Of a DNA stretch of 52,338 bases, positions 1-8,131 are shown one piece after another. The position numbers were made by a program, and so were the translations under genes. Source of the stretch: Actinomadura sp. 6K520 (lineage in GTDB: Bacteria; Actinomycetota; Actinomycetes; Streptosporangiales; Streptosporangiaceae). The DNA lies in the NCBI RefSeq assembly GCF_004349245.1, contig NZ_SMLC01000038.1:1-52338 (forward strand). Reading direction: 5' to 3'. The notes under the pieces are model-generated. The model saw only the letters and a list, made by a program, of their open reading frames with translations, had not been told where the DNA came from and made no database searches. Within the stretch, counting starts at the first letter, position 1, and every line of letters starts with the position of its first letter.

Positions 1-2
1 CA

Positions 3-803
3 GCGCCCGCCGTCCCCCGCCAGGGCAAGCCCGCGGCGGCCCCGACCGCACCGACCCCCACGCAGAAAAGGCCCGACGCGGCACCCGGCGTCCCGCAGCG
101 GAGCGTCACCACGGACCTGCCGGGCGCACCAGCCGGGCCAGGACACGGGCAGCGGACGCGGATACAGGACATCCCCGTCGCCGGGCGCGAACGCAGAACA
201 GACGCGGGCGACACGCGAGAGGCGCCCACCGCGCAACGACAACGTCCGTCCGACGCCACGGGTCCCGCCCAGAGGGGCCAGACACCGGCCGAGGGCGTAC
301 CCAAGGTCGTGGTGATGCAGAAGGTGGTTCGGCCAGAGCATGTGCCGCATTACCTGGAGGGCGGCTACGACCTCGTCGCCGGGTATGTGCACCGGTTCCA
401 CGACGTCCGGGAGCTGACCACGCCCGGTGCGCTGATCCGCGGCCTCGGGCTCATCTACGAGGGCTCGCCGTTCACGCCCATGAGCGAGGAGATCCACGTG
501 ATCCGGTGGCCGGCGGTGAAGCCGCCGCTGTTCCGGCGGCCGCTCGGCGGGATCGACGAGTGGAGCATGGGGATCATCCCCGGCGGATGGGTGATCGAGA
601 AGGCGCCGTTCCCCGGGTCGGGGTACGCGCCCGGCGACGGTCCCGCCATCCCCGAATTCAAGATCGAGAGCCAGCGGCTGCCGCACGGCGCCGAGCTGTA
701 CCGCATCGCCGCGGACGGCAAGGAGCGGCTGGTGGCCGGTTACGACGCCGACCTGCGCCGCTGGCTGGTGAAGCTGCCCGGCGGACCGGGAGGGCGGGCA
801 TGA
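3..803 (+). CDS. Partial proline-rich protein with a C-terminal domain of unknown function
   Basis: The reading frame is open to the left window edge, so the 5' end is missing. An internal ATG at 309 exists, but coding clearly continues upstream. About the first 95 visible residues are a low-complexity Pro/Ala/Arg/Gln/Thr linker. From about residue 100 a compact domain follows, with segments such as LEGGYDLVAGYVHRF, YEGSPF, HVIRWP and GAELYRIAADG, ending in WLVKLP. A long disordered linker followed by a small C-terminal domain is the architecture of many actinobacterial polymorphic toxins and secreted effectors. I recognise no catalytic motif, so an effector role is inference only. The stop TGA overlaps the ATG of the next gene (ATGA), so the two are translationally coupled and probably work together. 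Confidence 0.7.
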   Translation, partial: APAVPRQGKPAAAPTAPTPTQKRPDAAPGVPQRSVTTDLPGAPAGPGHGQRTRIQDIPVAGRERRTDAGDTREAPTAQRQRPSDATGPAQRGQTPAEGVPKVVVMQKVVRPEHVPHYLEGGYDLVAGYVHRFHDVRELTTPGALIRGLGLIYEGSPFTPMSEEIHVIRWPAVKPPLFRRPLGGIDEWSMGIIPGGWVIEKAPFPGSGYAPGDGPAIPEFKIESQRLPHGAELYRIAADGKERLVAGYDADLRRWLVKLPGGPGGRA

Positions 804-1168
804 GCATCCGGCACGGCTTCTACGCGCGCTGGCGCGGCACCGAGTACGAGGCGAGCCCGGACGGTGACCGGGTGCGCCTGTACGCCTCGCGGCACACCGA
901 CGGCTTCAAGCAGGTCACCTCCAGCCGGTTCATCCATGTGGTGCCGCTGTCGGACGTGGACCACCTCCACTACGTCACGACGCACTGCACATGGCGCGGT
1001 GAGCCTTTCGTGGTGTTGGGCGAGCACGACGGCTGGTTGCGCGTGGAGTACAGCGGCGGCAAGGCGCCGGTGGCGGAACGGCTCGGGCTGGAACTGTTCG
1101 ACCGTGGCGTGTACCAGGCGTGGGCGTCCGTGAGCGAGGTCGAGGACGTGCATGAGGAGACCGTCTAA
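800..1168 (+). CDS. Small acidic conserved protein coupled to the preceding gene (possible immunity protein)
   Basis: This 122-residue protein begins at an ATG that overlaps the stop codon of the upstream gene by four bases, which fixes the start. It starts MSIRHGFYARWRGTEYEAS and has alternating beta-like segments, aromatic residues and many Asp/Glu. There is no signal peptide or membrane segment, so it is likely cytoplasmic. I recognise it only as a type of small hypothetical protein seen in actinobacteria. Its position directly behind a linker-plus-domain protein, in an ATGA overlap, is what one expects of an immunity protein or dedicated partner. That role is inference. A longer frame through the same bases (506-800) is antiparallel noise in the first gene. 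Confidence 0.7.
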   Translation: MSIRHGFYARWRGTEYEASPDGDRVRLYASRHTDGFKQVTSSRFIHVVPLSDVDHLHYVTTHCTWRGEPFVVLGEHDGWLRVEYSGGKAPVAERLGLELFDRGVYQAWASVSEVEDVHEETV

Positions 1169-1207
1169 GGCCAGCCGGATGCGCTTGTTCGGTGATAGGT
1201 CTACTTC

Positions 1208-1960
1208 ATGGCGGTCATCGACATAAATGCCGACCTCGGCGAAGGGTTCGGTATATGGGAGCTAGGTGACGACCTCGCGCTCCTGGACGTGCTCACGAGC
1301 GCGAACGTGGCCTGCGGGTTCCATGCGGGCGACCCACTGATCATGCGGCGGGTGTGCGCCGCCGCCGTCGAGCGCGGGGTGACCATCGGCGCTCAGGTGT
1401 CGTACCGGGATCTGGCCGGTTTCGGACGCCGCGAGATGGACGTGGCCGCCCCGGAGCTGACCGCCGAGATCCTCTACCAGCTCGCCGCGCTGGACGGCAT
1501 AGCGCGCGCGGAGGGCGGACGTGTCGCCTACGTCAAGCCGCACGGGGCCCTCTACAACCGGGTCACCCGTGACCCCGTGCAGGCGCAGGCGATCGTGGAC
1601 GCGATACGGACGTACGATCCGTCGCTGCCGCTGCTGACGCTTCCCGGTTCCGCCGTGCACGACGTCGCCGAGGGGATCACCGTCGTCGCCGAGGGGTTCG
1701 CCGACCGGGCCTACACGCCGACCGGCGCGCTCGTGTCCCGCAGGGAGCCCGGGGCCGTCATCCACGACGAGGGGACTGTGGTCAGCCGGGCCGTCCAGAT
1801 GGCCGTGGACGGAACCGTCGTGGCGGTGGACGGCGCCAAGGTCGCGCTGAAGGCGCGATCGATCTGCGTGCACGGCGACACCCCGGGGGCAGCGGTTCTC
1901 GCACGCGCCGTCCGGTCGGCGCTGTCCGACGCCGGGGTCGTGCTGGAGCCGTTCGCGTGA
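1208..1960 (+). CDS. pxpA: 5-oxoprolinase subunit PxpA (LamB/YcsF family)
   Basis: PxpA is one of three subunits of the ATP-dependent prokaryotic 5-oxoprolinase, which opens 5-oxoproline (pyroglutamate) to glutamate. It disposes of a damage product formed from glutamine and glutamate. The 250 residues match the family length. The N-terminus MAVIDINADLGEGFG and the segments SANVACGFHAGDP and YVKPHGALYN are the conserved LamB/YcsF signatures. It is the first gene of a tight operon: its TGA overlaps the start of pxpB by four bases. No convincing Shine-Dalgarno sequence precedes the ATG. Confidence 0.95.
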   Translation: MAVIDINADLGEGFGIWELGDDLALLDVLTSANVACGFHAGDPLIMRRVCAAAVERGVTIGAQVSYRDLAGFGRREMDVAAPELTAEILYQLAALDGIARAEGGRVAYVKPHGALYNRVTRDPVQAQAIVDAIRTYDPSLPLLTLPGSAVHDVAEGITVVAEGFADRAYTPTGALVSRREPGAVIHDEGTVVSRAVQMAVDGTVVAVDGAKVALKARSICVHGDTPGAAVLARAVRSALSDAGVVLEPFA

Positions 1961-2580
1961 ACCGCGTGAAGGTGGTCCGGGCGGGGGACGCGGCCCTGCT
2001 CGTGGAAGCCGCGGACCTCGCGACCGCGCACCGGCTGAACGCGGCGCTCCGCGACGAGCCGCTGCCCGGCGTCGTGGACGTCGTCCCAGGAGAGCGCACC
2101 GTCCTGGTGGTCGCCGACCCGGCCGCCGACCTCGGCCGTCTCGCGGAACGGCTCACCCGGCTGCGGCTGCCGGACGACACCGGGGGCGACGCGGAGCCGG
2201 TGGAGATCCCGGTGACCTACGACGGGGCGGATCTCGACGAGGTCGCCGAGCTCACCGGGCTGGCCCGCGGCGAGGTCGTCCGCCGGCACTGCGCCGCGAC
2301 GTACACGGTCGCCTACCTCGGCTTCTCCCCCGGCTTCGGCTACCTGACGGGCCTGGACCCGGCGCTGCGGGTGGCGCGGCGCGCGTCGCCGCGCACGTCC
2401 GTGCCGGCCGGGTCGGTGGCGATCGCGGACCGGTACGCGGCCGTCTACCCCGCCCCCTCGCCGGGCGGCTGGCGGCTGCTGGGCCGCAGCGAGCTGCGGC
2501 TCTGGGATGTGACGCGCGACCCGCCCGCGCTACTCCGGCCGGGCATGCGCGTCCGGTTCGTCGCCCGGGAGTCCCGGTGA
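1957..2580 (+). CDS. pxpB: 5-oxoprolinase subunit PxpB (KipI-like)
   Basis: This is the middle subunit of the 5-oxoprolinase complex, homologous to the Bacillus KipI protein. The 207 residues carry the typical carboxyltransferase-domain segment AYLGFSPGFGYLTGLDP around residue 120 and the later RTSVPAGSVAIADRYAAVYP stretch. The GTG start at 1957 overlaps the pxpA stop codon by four bases, and its own stop overlaps the pxpC start by four bases. The three subunits are therefore expected in equal amounts from one transcript. Confidence 0.95.
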   Translation: MNRVKVVRAGDAALLVEAADLATAHRLNAALRDEPLPGVVDVVPGERTVLVVADPAADLGRLAERLTRLRLPDDTGGDAEPVEIPVTYDGADLDEVAELTGLARGEVVRRHCAATYTVAYLGFSPGFGYLTGLDPALRVARRASPRTSVPAGSVAIADRYAAVYPAPSPGGWRLLGRSELRLWDVTRDPPALLRPGMRVRFVARESR

Positions 2581-3425
2581 TCGAGGTGGTCCGGCCGGGG
2601 CCGCTGGCGACCGTCCAGGATCTCGGGCGGCCCGGCCGGGCGCACCTGGGCGTCCCCCGCTCCGGCGCGGCCGACCGGCGCGCGTTCCGCCTGGCCAACC
2701 GGCTCGTGGGCAACCCCGAGGGCGCGGCGGCGGTGGAGCTCACCCTCGGCGGGGCGGCACTGCGGTTCCACCGGCACGCCTGGCTCGCGGTCACCGGGGC
2801 ACCGGCACAGCTCCGCATCAACGGCCGCACCCAAGGCACACATGCCCCCGCCCATGTCCCGGATGGTGCGCTGGTCGAGTTCGGCACGCCGCCGGCGGGG
2901 CTTCGCAGCTATCTCGCCGTCCGCGGTGGCATCGCGGTCGATGAGGTCTTGGGGAGCCGTTCCAGCGACCTGCTGTCCGGGCTCGGCCCCTCACCCCTGT
3001 CGCCCGGTGACCGCCTCCCGGTCGGCTCCACCAAGGGGCTGGGCGACATCACCGTGGACGTGGCGCCCGCACCCCTCATACCGGAGACGCCGGTCCTGCA
3101 CATCAGGCCGGGCCCAAGGGACGACTGGTTCACCGACGACGCGATGGCCACGCTCACGTCCACGCTCTACGAGGTGTCCCCTCACAGCAACCGCGTGGGC
3201 GTACGGCTGGAGGGTCCGCCTCTCGTACGTGCGCGCGACGGCGAACTCGGCAGCGAGGGCATGGTCACCGGTGCCCTCCAGGTCCCGCCCAGCGGGCTGC
3301 CCATCATCTTCCTGGTGGACCACCCGACGACCGGCGGCTACCCCGTCGTCGCGGTACTCGCGTCGTCCGCCATGGCGGACGCGGCGCAGTTGCGTCCCGG
3401 CCAGCGTCTCCGCTTCCGGCTCTAG
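2577..3425 (+). CDS. pxpC: 5-oxoprolinase subunit PxpC (KipA-like, biotin-dependent carboxyltransferase family)
   Basis: This is the third 5-oxoprolinase subunit (KipA family, 282 residues). The N-terminal VQDLGRPGRAHLGVPRSGA and the motif SGLPIIFLVDHPTTGGYPV near the C-terminus are strongly conserved in this family. It starts with GTG, inside a four-base overlap with pxpB. Its stop codon (TAG) overlaps by four bases, tail to tail, with the stop of the minus-strand phosphatase gene. No intergenic terminator can therefore fit between the two convergent units. Confidence 0.94.
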   Translation: MIEVVRPGPLATVQDLGRPGRAHLGVPRSGAADRRAFRLANRLVGNPEGAAAVELTLGGAALRFHRHAWLAVTGAPAQLRINGRTQGTHAPAHVPDGALVEFGTPPAGLRSYLAVRGGIAVDEVLGSRSSDLLSGLGPSPLSPGDRLPVGSTKGLGDITVDVAPAPLIPETPVLHIRPGPRDDWFTDDAMATLTSTLYEVSPHSNRVGVRLEGPPLVRARDGELGSEGMVTGALQVPPSGLPIIFLVDHPTTGGYPVVAVLASSAMADAAQLRPGQRLRFRL

Positions 3426-4135
3426 GTCAGGGGTTCGGGAGCGGACCAGTCCAGGTGGGAGGTGTCGTTGAAGCCGCGGACGGACGTCAGGCCGCCGAGG
3501 TTCACCAGCCGGGAGATGGACGCGTTGTCCGGTGCCAGGAACGCGAACGGCCTCGATCCGGCCGCGGCGGCGAGCGCCTGCGCGATGACGCCTCCGTGGG
3601 TGAACACCGCGATCCGGCCGCCCGCGTGCGCCGCGGCGAGCCGCGTGAGGCTCTCGGCGACGCGCCGCGCGAACGCCTCGTCGTTCTCCGCCCCCGGGAT
3701 GACGTCCCAGCGCTCCTCGGTGAACATCCGCTGCACCACCGGGGTGTTCTCGGCGACCATCTTGCGGAACAGCCCGCCTTCCCATTCGCCCAGGTGCACC
3801 TCGCGCAGACCGGGCTCGACAAGCGGCTCCATCCCGAGCCGGTGCGCCAGGGGCTCCGCCGTCTGCAGCGTACGGCGCAGGGGCGTCACGTAGAGGGCGT
3901 CGAAGCGTTCGGACGCGAGCCGTTCACAGACCCGTTCGGCCTGTTCGCGTCCCTCTGGCGCGAGGTCGGGGTCGCCTTGGCCGTCCACGAGCGGGAACGG
4001 CCGGTCGACGCGGGCGGCCGCGGAGGACCCGTGCCTGATCAGCAGGATCTCGGCGGCGCCGGCCGGCGGCTTGTACCGCTTCTGCCCGAACTCGACCGGC
4101 TCATCTCGCTCGTGTCGCTCATCCACGAACGGCAC
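3422..4135 (-). CDS. Histidine phosphatase family protein (phosphoglycerate-mutase-like)
   Basis: This is a cytoplasmic phosphohydrolase of the histidine phosphatase superfamily. The catalytic RHG motif is at about residues 33-35 (EILLIRHGSS). The conserved Glu lies in the LGEWEGG segment, and the second catalytic His is in VFTHGGV. The 237-residue length is typical. The substrate cannot be read from the sequence: family members act on phosphoglycerate, phosphosugars or nucleotide-derived phosphates. It is the last gene of a minus-strand series (double AAA+ protein, winged-helix protein, this gene) with gaps of only 38 and 46 bases, which suggests co-transcription. Confidence 0.88.
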   Translation of the reverse strand: MPFVDERHERDEPVEFGQKRYKPPAGAAEILLIRHGSSAAARVDRPFPLVDGQGDPDLAPEGREQAERVCERLASERFDALYVTPLRRTLQTAEPLAHRLGMEPLVEPGLREVHLGEWEGGLFRKMVAENTPVVQRMFTEERWDVIPGAENDEAFARRVAESLTRLAAAHAGGRIAVFTHGGVIAQALAAAAGSRPFAFLAPDNASISRLVNLGGLTSVRGFNDTSHLDWSAPEPLT

Positions 4136-4181
4136 CTTAAATGAACGCTCCAGAGGTGAACGCCCCGGGACCGCCCCTGAG

Positions 4182-5306
4182 CTACGCCCTGGAGTCCAGC
4201 AGCGACCTCAGGCGGTCTATCTCGTCCTTGAGCCGAGCCACGGGGATGTCCTCGAACGGCTCCACGACCACGTCGCCGTCCTTGGCCTCCCACACGCCCG
4301 CGACACGGCCCTCGTACAGAACGACCGGTGAGATCCAGCCCGCGGTACGGCTCACCTCTTTGCGACGTTCCGTGGGCACCAGGTAGGTCGCGGACGTTCC
4401 GGCCCCCAGGACGTACTGGTCGAACGCGCCCAGCAACCGGACGGACGTACTGGGCGCGGTGTCCATGAGTTCGTCACGGTGCTCCCGGAGCACGTACATC
4501 TCCACACCGTCCACATCAATGGTGGAGAGGTCGTCCTCGGCTGCCGTGAACCAGGCCCTGACGTCCTTCTTGCGATTGCCCTTGCGCATCAGCCAGTTGT
4601 CGAACATGTCGGGGGTCGCGGGCCCGTGCGCGCCCAGGAACGCCCGGATCACCGTCCGGGCGGCGTCCTCCACCGCGGGCAGGCCCGTCCAGCCGGGCAG
4701 CCAACACTCAGGCGCGGTGAACGTCACTCGCGTGCCCTGCGAAGGCCCGTGGCAGAGGACGCCCCACCAGGCCAGCGGCTTGAGGAGCGTGCCCCATCCG
4801 GAACCGAGGACCTCCGCGAGGTGCCGCGAGCCGGTCCGCTCGACGACGGCGGTGGTGAGTTCCGCACGGGTGAGCGCCGCGCCGCCCGCCAGAGCTTCCC
4901 GCGCCGCGCCGGCGATCGCCTCCAGGTCGGCGGGCGTGGCCCCGAACGCCTTCTGCCAGCTGGGCTTCTCCCAGTTGCGCACGGCGCCGCACAACACGAG
5001 GTACGCGGCGGCCTCATCGGCGGGCATCAGATGCAGCGTCCCGCGCATCGTCCACGTCTTGACGAGGGTCCGGTCATCGAACAGGGCCCGCGCCACATCG
5101 GCGCGCGCCACATCGGCCCGGCCTGCGTCGGCCCGCCCTAGACGCGCCTGCCGCAGCGTGACGGCGCGTTCCGCCGCCGACGCGACCTGCGCCTGCACGC
5201 CGGCCAGGCGCCGCGCCACCTCCTCCGCCGGCTGGTCGGCGGGCCGTTCGACGAACTGCCGCCGCATTCGCCAGGCCAGCACCTGCGGCCATGTCACCGA
5301 TGTCAT
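4182..5306 (-). CDS. Winged helix DNA-binding domain-containing protein (HTH_42 / AlkX-YcaQ superfamily)
   Basis: The protein is 374 residues from the ATG at 5306. An upstream in-frame ATG at 5324 would add only six residues. The sequence follows the HTH_42 family: a VTWPQVLAWRMRRQ opening, VQAQVASAAERAV, then TWTMRGTLHLMPADE, TAPECWLPGW, and a C-terminal LLGAFDQYVLG region. Related proteins include the interstrand-crosslink DNA glycosylases AlkX/YcaQ and AlkZ. The catalytic Gln-x-Asp or Gln-x-Gln of true glycosylases is not clearly present (VQAQ is the nearest candidate), so activity is open. Between about residues 56 and 75 the sequence holds a short in-frame tandem expansion (RADAG, RADVA, RADVA). 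Confidence 0.85.
   Translation of the reverse strand: MTSVTWPQVLAWRMRRQFVERPADQPAEEVARRLAGVQAQVASAAERAVTLRQARLGRADAGRADVARADVARALFDDRTLVKTWTMRGTLHLMPADEAAAYLVLCGAVRNWEKPSWQKAFGATPADLEAIAGAAREALAGGAALTRAELTTAVVERTGSRHLAEVLGSGWGTLLKPLAWWGVLCHGPSQGTRVTFTAPECWLPGWTGLPAVEDAARTVIRAFLGAHGPATPDMFDNWLMRKGNRKKDVRAWFTAAEDDLSTIDVDGVEMYVLREHRDELMDTAPSTSVRLLGAFDQYVLGAGTSATYLVPTERRKEVSRTAGWISPVVLYEGRVAGVWEAKDGDVVVEPFEDIPVARLKDEIDRLRSLLDSRA
5086..5130 (-). repeat. Three 15-bp in-frame tandem units inside the winged-helix gene
   Basis: On the plus strand, three adjacent 15-base units lie at 5086-5100, 5101-5115 and 5116-5130. The first two differ at one base (gcccgcgccacatcg and gcgcgcgccacatcg) and the third is more diverged. 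They encode the repeated RADVA/RADAG pentapeptides without breaking the frame. This looks like replication slippage in a surface loop. Confidence 0.75.
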
Positions 5307-5344
5307 GTTCCGATTACAGCCCATGCCGCCGACGGAACGCCCCC

Positions 5345-7975
5345 TCACGCCAGGCGGTGAGCGAGGTCGGCGTACGCGTCGCGGACGTCGTCGGTCGTGA
5401 GGAGCGTGAGGTCGGCGGCGGTGGCGGCGTCGCCGAGCTGCGCGGCCCGCAGCGCCCGGCACGCGCTCGCCTTCTCGTACATGGAGCGGGCGAAGCGGCC
5501 GTTGCCCAGTTCGTCGATCAGGCCGGCTCCGCAGACGCGCTGGAAGACCAGGGCGAGATCGTCCAGGGCGCGCTCCTCCCACTGGTCGCCGCCTTCCTCG
5601 GCGATGAGCTGGGCGATGCGGAGGAGCTCGTCCGGGCCGTAGGACGGGAAGTCCACGCGCACGTCGAACCTGGAGGCCAGCCCAGGGTTCGACGAAAGGA
5701 AGCGGCCCATGTCGGCCTCGTAGCCGGCGAGGACGACGACGAGTCGATCCCGGTCGTCCTCGGCCCGCTTGAGCAGGGTCTGCACCGCCTCCGCACCGAA
5801 CGCGTCCCCGCCGGAGTAGCCGGAGTTGCTCAGCGCGTACGCCTCGTCGATGAACAGGACACCGCCGAGAGCCGAATCGACCACCTTGTTCGTCTTCAGC
5901 GCCGTCGCGCCCAGGTGCTCTCCGACGAGGTCGGCGCGCTGCGCCTCGACCACCTCGGGTCGGGCGAGCAGCCCGGACGCGGCGAAGATGCGGCCGAGCA
6001 CGCGCGCGACGGTCGTCTTGCCGGTGCCGGGCGGTCCGGTGAACACGAAATGGCGGGTCGGCGGGCGGGTGACCAGGCCCTGCTCCTGCCGCATCCGGGC
6101 GACCTGGAGCTGCGCGGCGATCTCGCGGACCTGCCGCTTCACCGGTTCCAGCCCGATCATCGCGTCGAGGGAGCCGATGGCCTCGTCCAGCGTCGGTGTC
6201 TCGGCGTACCCGCGGTACCGCTCGGTGACCTCGGCGAACGCGGCCTCCACGTCCTCGGCGCGCAGGGTGACCAGGTCGTCGGCGCTGGGTTCGGCGGGCC
6301 CGCCGGACGCGGCCACGGCGTCGACCACCCGCACGTCCCGGGCGCGGGCGGCGGCCTCGGTCAGGGTCCGGACGAACCGCCCGTTGCCGAGTTCGTCCAC
6401 GATGCCGCGCCGTTCGACCTCCTCGAAGCGCGCGGCGAGCCGCCGCCGCGCCTCCGGATCGAGGCGGTCCTCCCGGAGCCCGGTGTGGTAGTCGGCGATC
6501 CGCAGCAGCTCCGCCGGACGGTACGACGGGAAATGCACGCGCGTCCCGAACCGTGAGGCCAGGCCGGGGTTGGAGTCGAGGAACTCGGCCATCTGCGCGT
6601 CGTAGCCCGCGAGGATGATCACCAGGTTGTCGCGGTCGTCCTCCGCGCGCTTGAGCAGCGTCTGCACGGCCTCGTCACCGAACCGGTCGGGCTGCCCTTC
6701 GGCGGAGTTGGCCAGGCTGTACGCCTCGTCGATGAACAGCATCCCGCCCAGGGCGGAGTCGACGAGCCGGTTGGTCTTGATGGCGGTGGCACCGAGGTAC
6801 TCACCGACGAGGTCGGCGCGGTGCGCCTCGACCACCGTCCGCTCGGGGAGCAGCCCGAACGCGTAGAAGATCTTGGCGAGCACGCGCGCCACGGTCGTCT
6901 TGCCCGTCCCGGACGGCCCGACGAACACGAAATGCCGCATCGGCTTCTCCGTCGGCACCCCGGCCGCGGCGCGCATGTGCGCCGCCTCGATGGACGCGGC
7001 GATGGAGCGGACCTGCCGCTTGACCGGCTCTAGCCCGATCATGCCCTCCAGCTCGGCGAGCGCCTCGGCCACGGAGATCTCCGGCACCTGCTCCCGCCGG
7101 GGCTCGGGAGGGGCGGCGCGCTCGGCGGCGGCGGCCGCCTGCGCCGCGGCGCGCTGTTCGGCGACGCGCGGTTCGGGCGCCCGCTGCTCGGGCATCGCGG
7201 GCGCGGCAGGCGGCACGGAGGCGTCGTCCTCGCCGCCGCGCCTGTCGGGCCTGCCGAGGCGGCTCGGCCTGTCCCCCTTGTCGGCGCGGTCGGCCCGGTC
7301 GGGCCGGTCGGGCCGGGAGCGCCGGTCGGAGCCGGACGGGCTCCTGCGCGGTCCGGCCGCGGCGTCCCCGCGAGGGCCGGCCTGTTCTTGCACCCAGCCG
7401 GTCTCGTACGCCTCCGCGGGCACCGCGCGCCGTGCCTGGTCCCAGCGGTAGGCGAGGACGCCGAGGGCCGCGACCCAGCCGGGGGCCACGCTCGCCTCCG
7501 GCATCAGCTGGGCGACGGCCGCCGTCACCAGCCCGGCGGCGCCCAAGGCGACGAGCGCGGTGCGCCACGGGGTGTATCCCCGCAGGCGGAACGCGGCCAC
7601 GGCCACCGGGAGGGCGAGCACCGCCAGGAGCAGCGCGGGCTCCAGGTAGGGCGGGCGCGCCTCGTCCGGATAGAGCCCGCCCAGCGGCACCGACAGCGCG
7701 GCCCAGGACGCGATCACCGCGACGACCGCCATGGCCGTCGGCGACCGCAGCGTCAGGTGGACGACGATGACGGCGAGCACGCTGACCGCGGCGGCGGCGA
7801 GGATGGGGCCGTCAAGCACGACCGCGGCCGCCACCGCGAGCGCGGTCAGCAGCGCCCCGCCGAGGAACCGGACACCAGGGGTGATCTGGAAGTACCGCCA
7901 CCGGAGGCGCTCGAAAAGATCCCGTGCCGCGGCGTCCTTCGCCGGGCGGGAGCGCGACCTGCCGAACAAAGCCAT
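5345..7975 (-). CDS. Membrane-anchored tandem AAA+ ATPase (CbxX/CfqX, SpoVK/EccA-like)
   Basis: From the ATG at 7975 the protein has 876 residues. Residues about 37-176 contain five or six hydrophobic segments, the membrane part. Residues about 180-300 form a charged, disordered linker with RPDR/DRAD-type repeats. Two AAA+ domains of the CbxX/CfqX type follow. The first has Walker A GPSGTGKT at 353-360 and Walker B MLFIDEA at about 412-418. The second has GPPGTGKT near residue 653 and the same VLFIDEA box. Both carry the family segment ADLVGE-LGATA-KTN. Related ATPases remodel Rubisco (CbbX) or serve type VII secretion (EccA). Fusion to a multi-span membrane anchor is unusual, and no secretion genes are adjacent. 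The frame is open upstream to 9130, but that stretch lies antisense to the dehalogenase gene. Confidence 0.9.
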   Translation of the reverse strand: MALFGRSRSRPAKDAAARDLFERLRWRYFQITPGVRFLGGALLTALAVAAAVVLDGPILAAAAVSVLAVIVVHLTLRSPTAMAVVAVIASWAALSVPLGGLYPDEARPPYLEPALLLAVLALPVAVAAFRLRGYTPWRTALVALGAAGLVTAAVAQLMPEASVAPGWVAALGVLAYRWDQARRAVPAEAYETGWVQEQAGPRGDAAAGPRRSPSGSDRRSRPDRPDRADRADKGDRPSRLGRPDRRGGEDDASVPPAAPAMPEQRAPEPRVAEQRAAAQAAAAAERAAPPEPRREQVPEISVAEALAELEGMIGLEPVKRQVRSIAASIEAAHMRAAAGVPTEKPMRHFVFVGPSGTGKTTVARVLAKIFYAFGLLPERTVVEAHRADLVGEYLGATAIKTNRLVDSALGGMLFIDEAYSLANSAEGQPDRFGDEAVQTLLKRAEDDRDNLVIILAGYDAQMAEFLDSNPGLASRFGTRVHFPSYRPAELLRIADYHTGLREDRLDPEARRRLAARFEEVERRGIVDELGNGRFVRTLTEAAARARDVRVVDAVAASGGPAEPSADDLVTLRAEDVEAAFAEVTERYRGYAETPTLDEAIGSLDAMIGLEPVKRQVREIAAQLQVARMRQEQGLVTRPPTRHFVFTGPPGTGKTTVARVLGRIFAASGLLARPEVVEAQRADLVGEHLGATALKTNKVVDSALGGVLFIDEAYALSNSGYSGGDAFGAEAVQTLLKRAEDDRDRLVVVLAGYEADMGRFLSSNPGLASRFDVRVDFPSYGPDELLRIAQLIAEEGGDQWEERALDDLALVFQRVCGAGLIDELGNGRFARSMYEKASACRALRAAQLGDAATAADLTLLTTDDVRDAYADLAHRLA

Positions 7976-8131
7976 CAGAAGCGAGTAAAGCGCAGGACCG
8001 CCCGGAACGGGACTACCCGCGCCCGGTTCGTTGACTCCCCATGACTCGTCCCGGTGGGAACCGGTGCGCGCCTCCGTCCCGGGACCTGGACTTTCGTCCC
8101 GTACAGAACGATGTTCGGCATGATGGGCGGT

